A stretch of DNA of 36,051 nt, taken from contig CANGUK010000011.1 in the NCBI GenBank assembly GCA_947457095.1, forward strand, positions 1 through 36,051, written 5' to 3'. The first letter of the stretch is position 1. Every line of letters starts with the position of its first letter. This DNA is from Cyclobacteriaceae bacterium. GTDB lineage: Bacteria; Bacteroidota; Bacteroidia; Cytophagales; Cyclobacteriaceae. The notes under the pieces are model-generated. The model was given only the letters and a program-made list of their open reading frames with translations. It was not told the DNA's origin and made no database searches. Shown in pieces: positions 8,561-17,048 of this stretch. The position numbers were made by a program, and so were the translations under genes.

Positions 8561-9949
8561 TTAGGCCATTTCCTTGAGTTCGCCCACCACTTTGGTGATG
8601 GTCTGCTTGGCATCTCCAAAGAGCATGAGGCAGTTGGGATAGCCAAACAACTCATTTTCCACTCCAGCATATCCTTTACCCATGCTTCGCTTGGATACAA
8701 TTACCGTACGAGCTTTGTCTGCATTGAGTATTGGCATTCCAAAAATCGGACTATCTGGATTGGTTCGGGCGGCAGGATTGACCACATCATTGGCACCTAC
8801 CACAAACACCAAATCAGTATTTGAAAAATCCTCGTTGATGTCGTCCATCTCAATCAGCTTGTCGTAGGAGATATTGGCCTCTGCAAGCAACACGTTCATG
8901 TGGCCCGGCATACGCCCTGCCACGGGGTGAATGGCAAATCTGAAATTGATATTTCGCTTTTCACACTGCTCCATCAATTCACGGATTACGTGCTGTGCTT
9001 GCGCTACCGCCATACCATAGCCAGGCACCACAATCACCGAAGATGCGGAATCAAATAGCATGGCCGTTTCCTCCACACCAATTTCCTTAACCACTACCGC
9101 AGGACCATCTGCTCCGCCTGTAGCCACGGTTTGACCAAATCCACCGAGCAAGACATTGACCAAGGAGCGGTTCATGGCCTTACACATGATCTGAGTAAGG
9201 ATAATCCCCGAAGCTCCAACCAAGGAGCCTGCCACGATCAATACATTGTTGTTCAGGATAAATCCTGTCGCACAAGCCGCCATCCCTGAGTAGGAATTAA
9301 GCAAGGAAATCACCACAGGCATGTCTGCACCTCCAATAGGAATCACAGTCAATATCCCGAGTAACAAAGAGATTACAATCAAAATGACGATGTAGGTGAT
9401 CTGGGTTGGGTCCAAAAACACAAGCACGGAAGCCGCCACAAAAGCGAGTAGCAAAAGTAGATTCAGCAAATGCTGTCCAGCAAAGGTGATGGGCTGCCCG
9501 GATACTTTTCCGTCCAACTTGAGGTAAGCTACCATGGAACCAGTAAATGTTACCCCACCGATCAGTAAGGAAACAATAACACTTGTCAAGTTCACCGCAT
9601 CCAACGAAGCCAGATTGGTTTCACTTTTCAGGTAATAATCGGACAAGGCCACGGCAAAGGAAGCCAAACCACCAAAACCATTAAACAAGGCTACCATCTC
9701 TGGAATCTTGGTCATCGGTACCTTGTAAGCATAGTAAAGTCCAATTGCAGAACCTATCAACACAGAAATCCCGATTTCAACAAGGGTAAGGATGTTTAGC
9801 GTCAATAGGGTAGCGACGATTGCGATGAGCATTCCGATGGCGGAAACAAAATTGCCTTTACGGGCATCTTTGGTTTTTCCCAAGTACTTGATGCCTAGAA
9901 TAAATAGCACAGAAGCTACCAAATAGGCGAGTTGAATTCCTGTGTTCAT
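8561..9949 (-). CDS. pntB: Re/Si-specific NAD(P)(+) transhydrogenase subunit beta
   Basis: Membrane and NADP(H)-binding subunit of proton-translocating transhydrogenase, which uses the proton gradient to make NADPH from NADH. The 462 residues contain about eight hydrophobic segments over the first 270 residues (domain II) and then domain III. The NADP-binding site is marked by VVPGYGMAVAQAQH, HPVAGRMPGHMNVLLAEA, GANDVVNPAA and SKRSMGKGYAGVENELF. The start codon overlaps the pntAB stop by 4 bp (ATGA), indicating translational coupling. It is the last gene of a three-gene operon. Full length. Confidence 0.96.
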   Translation of the reverse strand: MNTGIQLAYLVASVLFILGIKYLGKTKDARKGNFVSAIGMLIAIVATLLTLNILTLVEIGISVLIGSAIGLYYAYKVPMTKIPEMVALFNGFGGLASFAVALSDYYLKSETNLASLDAVNLTSVIVSLLIGGVTFTGSMVAYLKLDGKVSGQPITFAGQHLLNLLLLLAFVAASVLVFLDPTQITYIVILIVISLLLGILTVIPIGGADMPVVISLLNSYSGMAACATGFILNNNVLIVAGSLVGASGIILTQIMCKAMNRSLVNVLLGGFGQTVATGGADGPAVVVKEIGVEETAMLFDSASSVIVVPGYGMAVAQAQHVIRELMEQCEKRNINFRFAIHPVAGRMPGHMNVLLAEANISYDKLIEMDDINEDFSNTDLVFVVGANDVVNPAARTNPDSPIFGMPILNADKARTVIVSKRSMGKGYAGVENELFGYPNCLMLFGDAKQTITKVVGELKEMA

Positions 9950-10233
9950 TTCTTCTTAAACATTTTAAGCATGCGATCGGTCACTGCGTAGCCGCCGACC
10001 ACATTGATGGTAGCCAAAACCAAGGCAATCATGCCCAGCCATTTACTCAGGGTGGTATAACCCAGTTCATTGCAAGCCATCAAAGCCCCTACAATGGTGA
10101 TCCCAGAAATGGCATTTGAACCAGACATCAAGGGTGTGTGCAAGGTAGGAGGCACCTTGGAAATCAGTTCAAACCCCAGGTAACTCGCCAAGACAAGAAC
10201 ATAGATCAGTACAATAAGCGCTGAAATAGACAT
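9946..10233 (-). CDS. pntAB: NAD(P) transhydrogenase alpha subunit, membrane part (alpha2)
   Basis: A 95-residue membrane protein with three hydrophobic segments, corresponding to the C-terminal membrane part of E. coli PntA as a separate polypeptide (the three-subunit transhydrogenase form known from Rhodospirillum and many Bacteroidetes). Recognisable residues are FELISKVPPTLHTPLMSGSN followed by AISGITIVGAL. It lies 10 bp after pntAA and overlaps pntB by 4 bp. It completes the proton channel with PntB. Confidence 0.95.
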   Translation of the reverse strand: MSISALIVLIYVLVLASYLGFELISKVPPTLHTPLMSGSNAISGITIVGALMACNELGYTTLSKWLGMIALVLATINVVGGYAVTDRMLKMFKKK

Positions 10234-10243
10234 AGATTATGTT

Positions 10244-11368
10244 TTAATTAGAAAGTAATTGCTTTGTAAACGCATGTACCAATTCCCCTTGATGGGTAAT
10301 CAGCACACCTTTTGTGATTTCATCCTCCAGGTCAAGAGTTAACCCGGTTTCATTTGCCACATGGAAGGCCAAGGTACTGATGTTGGTAGCGTAAAGTTGA
10401 CTGGCATTGACTGGCAAAAGCGAGGGAAGGTTAGACTCCCCAACCAAGGTGACGCCGTGCTTCACTACCGTGGCATTTTTCTCAGAGATTGCACAATTGC
10501 CTCCAGACTCTACCGCCATATCCACGATCACTGATCCGGCTTTCATGCTTTTGACCATCTCCTCAGTTACGAGAATGGGAGATTTTTTACCCATGACCAA
10601 GGCCGTCGTGATCACCAAATCTGCTTCCTTGATTTTCTCACGAATCAGTTGCTGTTGTTTTTCTAAGTATTCGGCGGATACTTCACGGGCATAGCCACCT
10701 TCGGTTTTCACCCCTTCGGCACCTTCTACGCTCAAAAATCTTCCACCCAGTGATTCTACTTGTTCCTTGGTCTCTGGACGCACATCGGTACACTCCACTA
10801 CCGCACCTAGCCTTTTGGCTGTAGCAATGGCCTGCAATCCCGCCACCCCAGCACCAAAAATCAAAACCCGTGCAGGTGTAATTGTTCCCGATGCAGTCAT
10901 CAGCAAGGGAAATATTTTTCCTAAATAATTTGCGCCAAGTAACACCGCCTTGTAACCAGCCAAGTTGGCCTGAGAGGAAAGTGCATCCATCTTTTGGGCC
11001 CGAGAGATACGTGGTACTGCATCCATAGAGAAGGAGCTGATTCGCTTCGCATTGAAAGCCGCTACCACTTCGGGATGCTGGTAGGCATACATGTAGGAAA
11101 TGGATGCCGCTCCTTCCTTCATCAACGCGATTTCTTGAAGTGTTGGCAAATTGACCTTAAGCAACAAATCTGTCCCCAGGGCATCTTTGGAAGTGCCTAT
11201 CTTCGCTCCTGCAGCCTCATAATCCTGGTTGGAAAAAAATGATTTTTCACCAGCTCCAGATTCCACTACCACCTCAAATCCTTTTTTGCGGATAAGCTTT
11301 ACCACCTCTGGGCTAAGCGCCACGCGGTTTTCATACTCCTTAGTTTCTTTTACTACGCCGATGATCAT
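10244..11368 (-). CDS. pntAA: NAD(P) transhydrogenase alpha subunit, NAD-binding part (alpha1)
   Basis: Soluble NAD(H)-binding domain I of transhydrogenase, 374 residues, homologous to alanine dehydrogenase. The N-terminus (GVVKETKEYENRVALSPE) and the nucleotide loop GAGVAGLQAIATAKRLGA are typical. The later TDVRPETKEQVESLGG and MAVESGGNCA blocks also fit. First gene of the pnt operon; the promoter must lie in the 390-bp gap upstream, but no exact TAnnTTTG box was found on this strand there. Length and motifs are complete. Confidence 0.95.
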   Translation of the reverse strand: MIIGVVKETKEYENRVALSPEVVKLIRKKGFEVVVESGAGEKSFFSNQDYEAAGAKIGTSKDALGTDLLLKVNLPTLQEIALMKEGAASISYMYAYQHPEVVAAFNAKRISSFSMDAVPRISRAQKMDALSSQANLAGYKAVLLGANYLGKIFPLLMTASGTITPARVLIFGAGVAGLQAIATAKRLGAVVECTDVRPETKEQVESLGGRFLSVEGAEGVKTEGGYAREVSAEYLEKQQQLIREKIKEADLVITTALVMGKKSPILVTEEMVKSMKAGSVIVDMAVESGGNCAISEKNATVVKHGVTLVGESNLPSLLPVNASQLYATNISTLAFHVANETGLTLDLEDEITKGVLITHQGELVHAFTKQLLSN

Positions 11369-11758
11369 GGACAGGAATTAATCTTTTAGGGTTAGTTTCT
11401 ATTTGCTCACGCTACCTTAACTGAAACAAAAAACAGATTTTAGGGGAAGATTGTTTTTTATTCTTCAGAACCTAAAGAACGAAAACTTTAAGTGAGAATG
11501 AAATACGAAAGATTGTTTTTCTCAATCTAAACCCAGAACAATTAGCTAATTATCCCAATTACAAGAGTTTTCGAAGATTCAAGATCGATTCCAAAGAGGA
11601 ATTTTTTACCTTTTTCTTTGCCATTCCCAAAAATCGAGAGCAAATTGGGAAAGAATGAAGGGCAAAAGCGAAGGTCTCTTTTTTGTGGAGGCACCCAGCG
11701 GAATCGCCTGAAATGTAACCGCACCTTAACCCTTTTCCTTTTCAATTTTCAAAAACCC
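11369..11758. other. 390-bp divergent intergenic region between pntAA and the Tat-exported oxidoreductase
   Basis: No credible gene is visible. It is AT-rich and must hold promoters for both directions. Two copies of AGATTGTTTTT lie 62 bp apart (11448 and 11510). The second forms a small inverted repeat, AGATTG then CAATCT, at 11510-11528. Neither promoter can be placed confidently. The in-frame ATG at 11618 would add 47 residues to the downstream gene but would bury its Tat signal, so it is not used. Confidence 0.5.
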
Positions 11759-13225
11759 ATGAAAAAACCAGAAACTCAACCCTCCGGACAATCACGGAGA
11801 GAATTTATCAAAAATGCGGCCATTGCCTCCTCCTTTTTTATTGTTCCTCGACATGTATTGGGTGGTATTGGCTTTACTTCCCCCTCTGATCAGCTGGTTC
11901 TAGCTGCCATTGGAGCAGGTGGAAAAGGAAAAAGCGATATTTTCAATGCCTCTGTGAATGGTAGAGAGCGAGTAGTAGCCTTGTGCGATGTGGATTTCTC
12001 AGGTTCTGCCAAAGATTCAGTGGCCAGCTTCCCAAAAGCCAAACTATTTGCGGATTACCGCAAGATGCTCGAAGAGATGAAAGAAATCGATGCGGTCACT
12101 ATCTCTACACCGGATCACGTACACGGCCCTGCAGCCAAGTTTTGCATGGAGCGAGGCAAGCACGTCTATGTCCAAAAGCCCATGACCCATAATATCCGGG
12201 AGGCGCGTCTACTGACTCAACTCGCACGAGACAAAAAAGTAGTAACCCAAATGGGTAACCAAGGAGCCTCCAACCCGCTGATGGACATGATCAAAGGCTG
12301 GATGGATTCCGATAAAATCGGTAAGGTCTCCAAGGTACAGATTTGGACCAACCGTCCCGTATGGCCTCAAGGAGGTGCTTTTCCAAAGCCAGAGCCAGGC
12401 AAAAAGCCTTCCGATATGGAATGGGACCTTTGGCTAGGCCCTGCCCCAGAAATTCCATTTACTCCCAACTTGCATCCCTTCAACTGGAGAGGCTGGTGGG
12501 ATTACGGTACAGGGGCATTGGGAGATGTGGGATGCCACTTGATGGATATTCCTTTCCGTATGCTAGGCCTCCACTATCCGCTAGATGCAGAATGCTCGGT
12601 GGGTTCGGTGTATTCCCAGATGTGGACTCCAGACTACAACCCGGACGGATGCCCTGCATCTTCATTCATAACCCTTCATTACGGTGCAACTGCTAAAAAT
12701 GCCGTGCCTCTTGAAATGACCTGGATGGATGGGGGAATTCGCCCTTCCCACCCAGACATCATTCCTGCAGACCACGACTTGGGCGGCGCCAATTCCGCCA
12801 ATGGAGTCATGATGATCGGAGAAAAAGGAATCATCACCCACAACATCAATGACAGCTCTCCACTGATGCCAAAGTTGTACCTCTACGATGGAACTCAGGA
12901 ATTTGGACCTGACCGCTTGGAGAGTACAGAACCTGAATATGGTCACCAACGCAAGTGGGTAGATGCCTGCAAGGCGGGCTTTGGTTCTACGGAGCACCAA
13001 GGCCTTACCTCCTCTTTCGATTATGCTGGCCCAATGACAGAAACTGTGCTCATGGGTAATTTGGCCATTCGAAGCTTTATGCTCAGAAAACCAAACAGCA
13101 AAGGCCAGCAAGAGTTTTTTGGAAGAAGAAAACTCCTTTGGGATGGAGAAAACATGCGCATTACCAACTTGGAGGAAGCCAACCAGTTTGTCGGACGTAC
13201 CTACAGAGCAGGTTTTGAAGTATAA
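11759..13225 (+). CDS. Tat-exported Gfo/Idh/MocA family oxidoreductase
   Basis: A 488-residue NAD(P)-dependent sugar or polyol oxidoreductase-like protein carrying a twin-arginine signal (SRREFIKNAAIASSFFIVP, residues 12-30), so it is folded in the cytoplasm and exported. The start at 11759 is preferred over the in-frame ATG at 11618 because the Tat motif must be near the N-terminus. The Rossmann half is shown by AAIGAGGKGKSDIF, CDVD and TISTPDHVHG. The usual EKP motif appears as QKPMTHNI, with Gln in place of Glu. A C-terminal Gfo domain includes the WDYGTGALGDVGCHLMDIPF block. Bacteroidetes encode many such exported members, often with a tightly bound cofactor. The substrate is unknown. It is followed by a strong terminator-like hairpin and then an alcohol dehydrogenase gene. 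Confidence 0.88.
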   Translation: MKKPETQPSGQSRREFIKNAAIASSFFIVPRHVLGGIGFTSPSDQLVLAAIGAGGKGKSDIFNASVNGRERVVALCDVDFSGSAKDSVASFPKAKLFADYRKMLEEMKEIDAVTISTPDHVHGPAAKFCMERGKHVYVQKPMTHNIREARLLTQLARDKKVVTQMGNQGASNPLMDMIKGWMDSDKIGKVSKVQIWTNRPVWPQGGAFPKPEPGKKPSDMEWDLWLGPAPEIPFTPNLHPFNWRGWWDYGTGALGDVGCHLMDIPFRMLGLHYPLDAECSVGSVYSQMWTPDYNPDGCPASSFITLHYGATAKNAVPLEMTWMDGGIRPSHPDIIPADHDLGGANSANGVMMIGEKGIITHNINDSSPLMPKLYLYDGTQEFGPDRLESTEPEYGHQRKWVDACKAGFGSTEHQGLTSSFDYAGPMTETVLMGNLAIRSFMLRKPNSKGQQEFFGRRKLLWDGENMRITNLEEANQFVGRTYRAGFEV

Positions 13226-13243
13226 TCCGAATTCAATCCAATC

Positions 13244-13273
13244 AACCGTGAGGCTAGCCCTCACGGTTTTTTT
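13244..13273 (+). terminator. intrinsic terminator after the Tat-exported oxidoreductase
   Basis: A perfect 10-bp stem (AACCGTGAGG, loop CTAGC, CCTCACGGTT) ends in a run of seven T, 18 bp after the stop codon. It is a textbook intrinsic terminator on +. The next start codon is only 38 bp downstream. Confidence 0.9.
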
Positions 13274-13285
13274 ATGACCATTCTT

Positions 13286-13293
13286 TAAATTTG
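13286..13293 (+). promoter_or_regulatory. candidate Bacteroidetes -7 box for the alcohol dehydrogenase gene
   Basis: TAAATTTG exactly matches TAnnTTTG and lies between the preceding terminator and the start at 13312, which would give a leader of about 12 bases. No good -33 TTG is seen at the expected spacing, so confidence is modest. Confidence 0.4.
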
Positions 13294-13311
13294 ATTAATT
13301 GAATCCCATTC

Positions 13312-14352
13312 ATGAAGGCCTTAGTCTATGAATCCTTTGGGCAAGCCCCAAAAGTTACCCAGGTACCTGACCCAGAGACCCCCGATCAAGGCATTCTCCT
13401 TGAAGTAAAGGCTTCTGGAATTTGCCGCAGTGACTGGCATGGGTGGATAGGTCATGATACCGATATCCAGCTACCTCACGTGCCCGGCCATGAGTTTGCA
13501 GGAGTAATCCTCGAGGTGGGTAAAGGGGTAAAAAATTGGAAGATTGGAGATCGCGTAACGGTCCCATTTGTGTGTGCTTGCGGCACCTGCCCGAGTTGCC
13601 ACAGTGGCAATCAGCAGATCTGTGACGATCAATACCAGCCTGGATTTACCCATTGGGGTTCTTTTGCGCAGCGCGTAGCCGTACACCGCGCCGATACCAA
13701 CCTGGTGCGCGTACCCGAATCGGTTAGTTTTGAAGTGGCTGCCAGCTTGGGCTGTAGATTTGCAACCTCCTTTCGGGGCGTAGTCGCCCAAGGCAAAGTT
13801 AGCGGCGGACAATGGGTGGCTGTGCATGGCTGTGGAGGCGTAGGACTTTCTGCCATACTAATCGCAACAGCACTTGGTGCTAGGGTGATTGTGGTGGACA
13901 TCCAAGACGATAAGTTAGCGCTTGCAAAAGCCGCTGGAGCGCAGTACTTGGTCAATGCAAAAAACACAGGAGACGTGGCAGCTACCATTCAGGAATTGAG
14001 CCGCGGCGGAGCGCATGTTTCCATAGATGCACTAGGAAGCAAGGTGACCTGCTACAATTCTATTGCTTGTTTGCGAAAGCGAGGAAAACACATTCAAATT
14101 GGCCTGCTTGCAGGATCTGAAACGAATCCTCCCATACCTATGCATTTGGTAGTTGCTAAGGAACTAGAAATTTTGGGCAGCCATGGCATGCAGGCGTATG
14201 CTTACCCCGAACTTATGCAACTGATTTTGGACGGAAAAATGGATCCCGGAAAATTGATTGGGCGCAAAATTGCTTTGGAAGACGCCGTCGAAACACTGAT
14301 GCGAATGGATACCTTCGAAGAAAATGGAATGGTCATCATCAACCAATTTTAA
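13312..14352 (+). CDS. zinc-dependent medium-chain alcohol dehydrogenase
   Basis: A 346-residue MDR-superfamily dehydrogenase that oxidises an alcohol or polyol with NAD(P). Catalytic zinc ligands are visible: Cys38 in GICRSDWH, and His60 and Glu61 in PGHEFAG, with a later Cys in AASLGCRFATS. The structural zinc lobe is CACGTCPSCHSGNQQIC (Cys90, 93, 96, 104). The Rossmann motif is HGCGGVGLSA, with an acidic residue after the next strand (VVDIQDDK) suggesting preference for NAD over NADP. Full length. Six bp separate its stop from the next small gene. It lies between two Gfo/Idh/MocA genes, so a shared sugar or polyol oxidation pathway is plausible but inferred. Confidence 0.92.
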   Translation: MKALVYESFGQAPKVTQVPDPETPDQGILLEVKASGICRSDWHGWIGHDTDIQLPHVPGHEFAGVILEVGKGVKNWKIGDRVTVPFVCACGTCPSCHSGNQQICDDQYQPGFTHWGSFAQRVAVHRADTNLVRVPESVSFEVAASLGCRFATSFRGVVAQGKVSGGQWVAVHGCGGVGLSAILIATALGARVIVVDIQDDKLALAKAAGAQYLVNAKNTGDVAATIQELSRGGAHVSIDALGSKVTCYNSIACLRKRGKHIQIGLLAGSETNPPIPMHLVVAKELEILGSHGMQAYAYPELMQLILDGKMDPGKLIGRKIALEDAVETLMRMDTFEENGMVIINQF

Positions 14353-14358
14353 CTAGGC

Positions 14359-14553
14359 ATGAAAAAAAATACGAAACGTTGGTTTATTCAATCCGTAGCA
14401 GGGCTACTACTCACGGGTGCAGGATTATCGATTTGCATTCATGCCGGAGTAGAAAAATTAGGAGGAGAATTATGGTTCTATACTGGGACCTTGGGTCTTG
14501 TTATTTTCCAGACTGGGTTATGCCTTGTGATTGATGGAGTGCGGTACCGATGA
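14359..14553 (+). CDS. small two-span membrane protein of unknown function
   Basis: A 64-residue protein with two predicted membrane helices (about 10-29 and 38-59), a basic N-terminus (KKNTKRW) and a C-terminal basic tail (DGVRYR). It was not recognised. It begins 6 bp after the alcohol dehydrogenase stop and is probably co-transcribed with it. The coding character (good start, two clean helices, tight spacing) supports a real gene. Confidence 0.7.
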   Translation: MKKNTKRWFIQSVAGLLLTGAGLSICIHAGVEKLGGELWFYTGTLGLVIFQTGLCLVIDGVRYR

Positions 14554-14580
14554 ATAGCAAATAATGCATTCTAAGGACCT

Positions 14581-14609
14581 TCCCATCACCTCGATTGAGG
14601 AGGGATTTT
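14581..14609 (+). terminator. weak candidate terminator after the alcohol dehydrogenase unit
   Basis: CCTC-GATT-GAGG forms a short stem, extended by outer TCCC/GGGA across a bulge, followed by TTTT. Weak but suitably placed between the small membrane protein gene and the next gene. Confidence 0.35.
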
Positions 14610-14728
14610 AGTTGTTGTATCCCGAATAAAAAGCAACATTACATTCACTGATTGCTTATTTTTAGTAACTTGTTTACTGGCTTAAACCATTTACACCAAA
14701 TCAAGTCCAAGGAAAAACCGAAACGCAC

Positions 14729-15235
14729 ATGATCAAGAAAATTACTTTCGCCGTGGTGGTCCTCTTAGTGGCCATACAGTTTGTTCCCATGGAAAAGAAT
14801 GATTCGGGGACCAAAGATTTTGACATCAGCAAAAATTACCAAGTTCCCGAACATGTCGCTACGATCATGAAAGGGGCTTGCAACGATTGCCATACCAATA
14901 CCACTACATACCCTTGGTACAGCAATATCCAGCCCGTGGGCTTTTGGCTCAACCACCATACCAACGATGGGAAAGGCCATTTGAATTTTTCGGAGTTTAC
15001 CTCTCTCCCACTTCGGGTGCAAAATCATAAGTTTGAAGAGATCATCGAAATGGTTGAAAATGGGGAAATGCCCCTGCCTTCCTATACTTACCTAGGCCTA
15101 CATCCTGAAGCCAACCTTTCGGACGAAGACCGCAAAGTAGTGGTGGATTGGGCCAAGGAACAGATGGCCCTACTTGCCGCCACTTATCCAGCGGATAGCC
15201 TAAAAATGAAGCCTAGACCAGCTCCCGCTCAATAA
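14729..15235 (+). CDS. haem-binding domain protein with one CxxCH motif
   Basis: A 168-residue exported or membrane-anchored protein: an N-terminal hydrophobic segment (FAVVVLLVAIQFVPM), then a domain like the Bacteroidetes haem-binding domain (PF14376 type). A single c-type haem attachment motif, CNDCH, lies at 51-55, followed by TTTYPWYSNIQPVGFWLNHH and a later MPLPSYTYLGLHPEA block. A Met in that region may be the distal ligand. It should sit in the periplasm and carry electrons or sense redox state. It is preceded by a 175-bp gap and followed by a hairpin/T-run. Confidence 0.85.
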   Translation: MIKKITFAVVVLLVAIQFVPMEKNDSGTKDFDISKNYQVPEHVATIMKGACNDCHTNTTTYPWYSNIQPVGFWLNHHTNDGKGHLNFSEFTSLPLRVQNHKFEEIIEMVENGEMPLPSYTYLGLHPEANLSDEDRKVVVDWAKEQMALLAATYPADSLKMKPRPAPAQ

Positions 15236-15241
15236 GGAACT

Positions 15242-15249
15242 TAATTTTG
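15242..15249 (+). promoter_or_regulatory. candidate -7 box immediately before a leader hairpin
   Basis: TAATTTTG matches TAnnTTTG exactly. The predicted start of transcription, about 5-7 bases downstream, falls at the foot of the hairpin at 15255. No TTG is seen at the -33 spacing. If used, the Gfo/Idh/MocA mRNA would begin with this hairpin. Confidence 0.4.
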
Positions 15250-15254
15250 ACTAG

Positions 15255-15287
15255 ACTGGGAATGCATACATCCCAGTGATTTTTTTA
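15255..15287 (+). terminator. hairpin with T-run between the haem-binding gene and the second Gfo/Idh/MocA gene
   Basis: ACTGGGA, nine-base loop, TCCCAGT, then GA and eight T. It reads as an intrinsic terminator for the haem-binding protein gene. It ends only 11 bp before the next ATG, so it may instead act as a leader structure or attenuator of that gene. Confidence 0.75.
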
Positions 15288-15298
15288 ATCCCGCTACC

Positions 15299-16300
15299 AT
15301 GAAAAAATTTGCAGATACAGAAGTCCGATGGGGTGTTGTGGGTGTTGGCAAGGTGTGCGAACTGAAGTCTGCACCGGCGATGAATACCATTGCTCACTCT
15401 AAGCTAGTAGCGGTGATGCGCAGGGATGCTGAGAAAGCCAAGGACTATGCGGCTCGTCATGGAGTTCCCAAGTGGTACACTAGCGCCACGGATCTAATTC
15501 ATGATCCAGAGGTGAATGCCATTTACATTGCCACCCCTCCACATGTGCACCTAGAACTCACCCAACTGGCAGCAGCAGCAGGAAAGCCCGTTTATGTAGA
15601 AAAGCCCATGGCTCGCACTCTTGCAGAATGCCTGCAAATGATTCAGGCTTGTGAACAAGCAAGCGTTCCCTTATTTGTAGCCTACTACCGAAGAAAATTG
15701 CCCCATTTTTTGAAAATCAAGGAACTCCTAGATCAAGGAGAGATCGGCTCCATTCGGACGGTACACATCAACCTCAAACAGGTTCTTACACCCAACTTAG
15801 TGAGCAGCTCTGGAGAAAACTGGCGCGTGATACCCGAAATCGCAGGAGGAGGCTATTTTTATGACCTTGCCTCACATCAGCTGGATTTACTAGACTTCTT
15901 TTTCGGCAAAATCACGCATGCGACAGGCTTTTCTACCAACCAAGCGAAGGCCTACCCTGCAGAAGATTTGGTGACCGGTACTTTTGCTTTTGAAAATGGG
16001 GTCCTCGGTACTGGAAATTGGTGTTTTACCACCTCAAATGCCTCAGAAATCGATGAAATAGTGATTGATGGATCTAAGGGACAACTTCACTTTGCGACTT
16101 TTGGAGAAGGAGCTTTTACCCTACTAAGACCGAATCAAAATCCACTTCATTTTCACCTGGAACTACCCCATCACATTCAACGTCCATTGATTCAAAGTAT
16201 CGTGGAGGAATTACTCGGGAAAGGAAGTTGTCCAAGTACGGGGATTACCGCTGCACGGACCAACTGGGTAATGGAGGAATTGGTCAAGAACCGAATCTAA
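15299..16300 (+). CDS. cytosolic Gfo/Idh/MocA family oxidoreductase
   Basis: A 333-residue NAD(P)-dependent oxidoreductase without signal peptide. Rossmann half: WGVVGVGKVCELKSAPA (GxGxxx), YIATPPHVHLELT and the catalytic-region YVEKPMARTL, with the normal EKP motif unlike its exported neighbour. The C-terminal half contains GGGYFYDLASHQLDLLDFFFG, with the His and Asp expected near the active site. Sugars or inositol derivatives are the usual substrates. The start codon is 11 bp after a hairpin with T-run. It is followed after 34 bp by the VIT-family transporter gene. Confidence 0.9.
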   Translation: MKKFADTEVRWGVVGVGKVCELKSAPAMNTIAHSKLVAVMRRDAEKAKDYAARHGVPKWYTSATDLIHDPEVNAIYIATPPHVHLELTQLAAAAGKPVYVEKPMARTLAECLQMIQACEQASVPLFVAYYRRKLPHFLKIKELLDQGEIGSIRTVHINLKQVLTPNLVSSSGENWRVIPEIAGGGYFYDLASHQLDLLDFFFGKITHATGFSTNQAKAYPAEDLVTGTFAFENGVLGTGNWCFTTSNASEIDEIVIDGSKGQLHFATFGEGAFTLLRPNQNPLHFHLELPHHIQRPLIQSIVEELLGKGSCPSTGITAARTNWVMEELVKNRI

Positions 16301-16334
16301 TTCAAGAATTCAATTAAACTAAACCAAGCAAGTC

Positions 16335-17048
16335 ATGGGTAAAAATCCAATTACCATCGATAACTACCTGGACAGCCACTACATACACCGAAGTAATTGG
16401 TTGCGTGCGGCTGTATTGGGAGCCAATGATGGGATCATTTCCATTTCCAGTCTTGCGATAGGAGTCACTACGGCCAGCACCTTAAAGGAGCCCATACTTT
16501 TAGCCACGGTAGCGGGACTGGTAGCGGGCGCCCTGTCTATGGCTGCAGGAGAATACGTGTCGGTCAGTTCCCAAACAGACACCGAAAAGGCCGACATAGA
16601 CCGGGAAAGGAAAGAACTGCAAGAAATGCCCAAGGAAGAGCTGGAAATCCTGGTTCAAATCTATGAGAAGCGAGGACTGAAAAGAGAAACGGCAATGCAA
16701 GTGGCAATCGAACTCACCGAAAAAGATGCCTTGGGAACCCACATCCGAGATGAGTTGGGCATCAATGAACTGAGTCAAGCCAAGCCCATCCAGGCTGCAG
16801 TAGCATCGGGCGCATCTTTCACAGTAGGTGGATTGCTTCCCTTGGGAATTGTGCTTTTGGCACCGCTGAGCAGTATGGAATACTGGCTCTATGGCTTTAC
16901 CCTGATTTTTCTTACTATTCTAGGCGTTACATCGGCAAAAATTGGCGGTTCCAGCATCCCAAAAGCAATTGCAAGAATTGCTATTTGGGGAACCTTGGCG
17001 ATGGGAATTTCTGGACTAGTTGGCTACTTATTTGGAGTCAAAGTATAA
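16335..17048 (+). CDS. VIT1/CCC1-family Fe/Mn transporter-like membrane protein
   Basis: A 237-residue member of the vacuolar iron transporter family (DUF125), expected to move Fe2+ or Mn2+ across the inner membrane. The N-terminal signature RAAVLGANDGIISISSLAIG is followed by a second helix with AGEYVSVSSQTDTE. Then comes a cytosolic charged metal-binding loop (DRERKELQEMPKEELE ... GLKRETAMQ). Three more helices end in GISGLVGYLFG. Length fits bacterial members. It is probably co-transcribed with the Gfo/Idh/MocA gene; no functional link is obvious. Confidence 0.92.
   Translation: MGKNPITIDNYLDSHYIHRSNWLRAAVLGANDGIISISSLAIGVTTASTLKEPILLATVAGLVAGALSMAAGEYVSVSSQTDTEKADIDRERKELQEMPKEELEILVQIYEKRGLKRETAMQVAIELTEKDALGTHIRDELGINELSQAKPIQAAVASGASFTVGGLLPLGIVLLAPLSSMEYWLYGFTLIFLTILGVTSAKIGGSSIPKAIARIAIWGTLAMGISGLVGYLFGVKV

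Noticed and set aside
11448-11528. AGATTGTTTTT direct repeats, 62 bp apart
   Set aside because: Short and AT-rich, in a region of low complexity; chance occurrence cannot be excluded and no function is suggested.
11618-11758. N-terminal extension of the Tat-exported oxidoreductase from the in-frame ATG at 11618
   Set aside because: The 47 extra residues are low-quality sequence, and the twin-arginine signal must be close to the N-terminus, so the ATG at 11759 is used.
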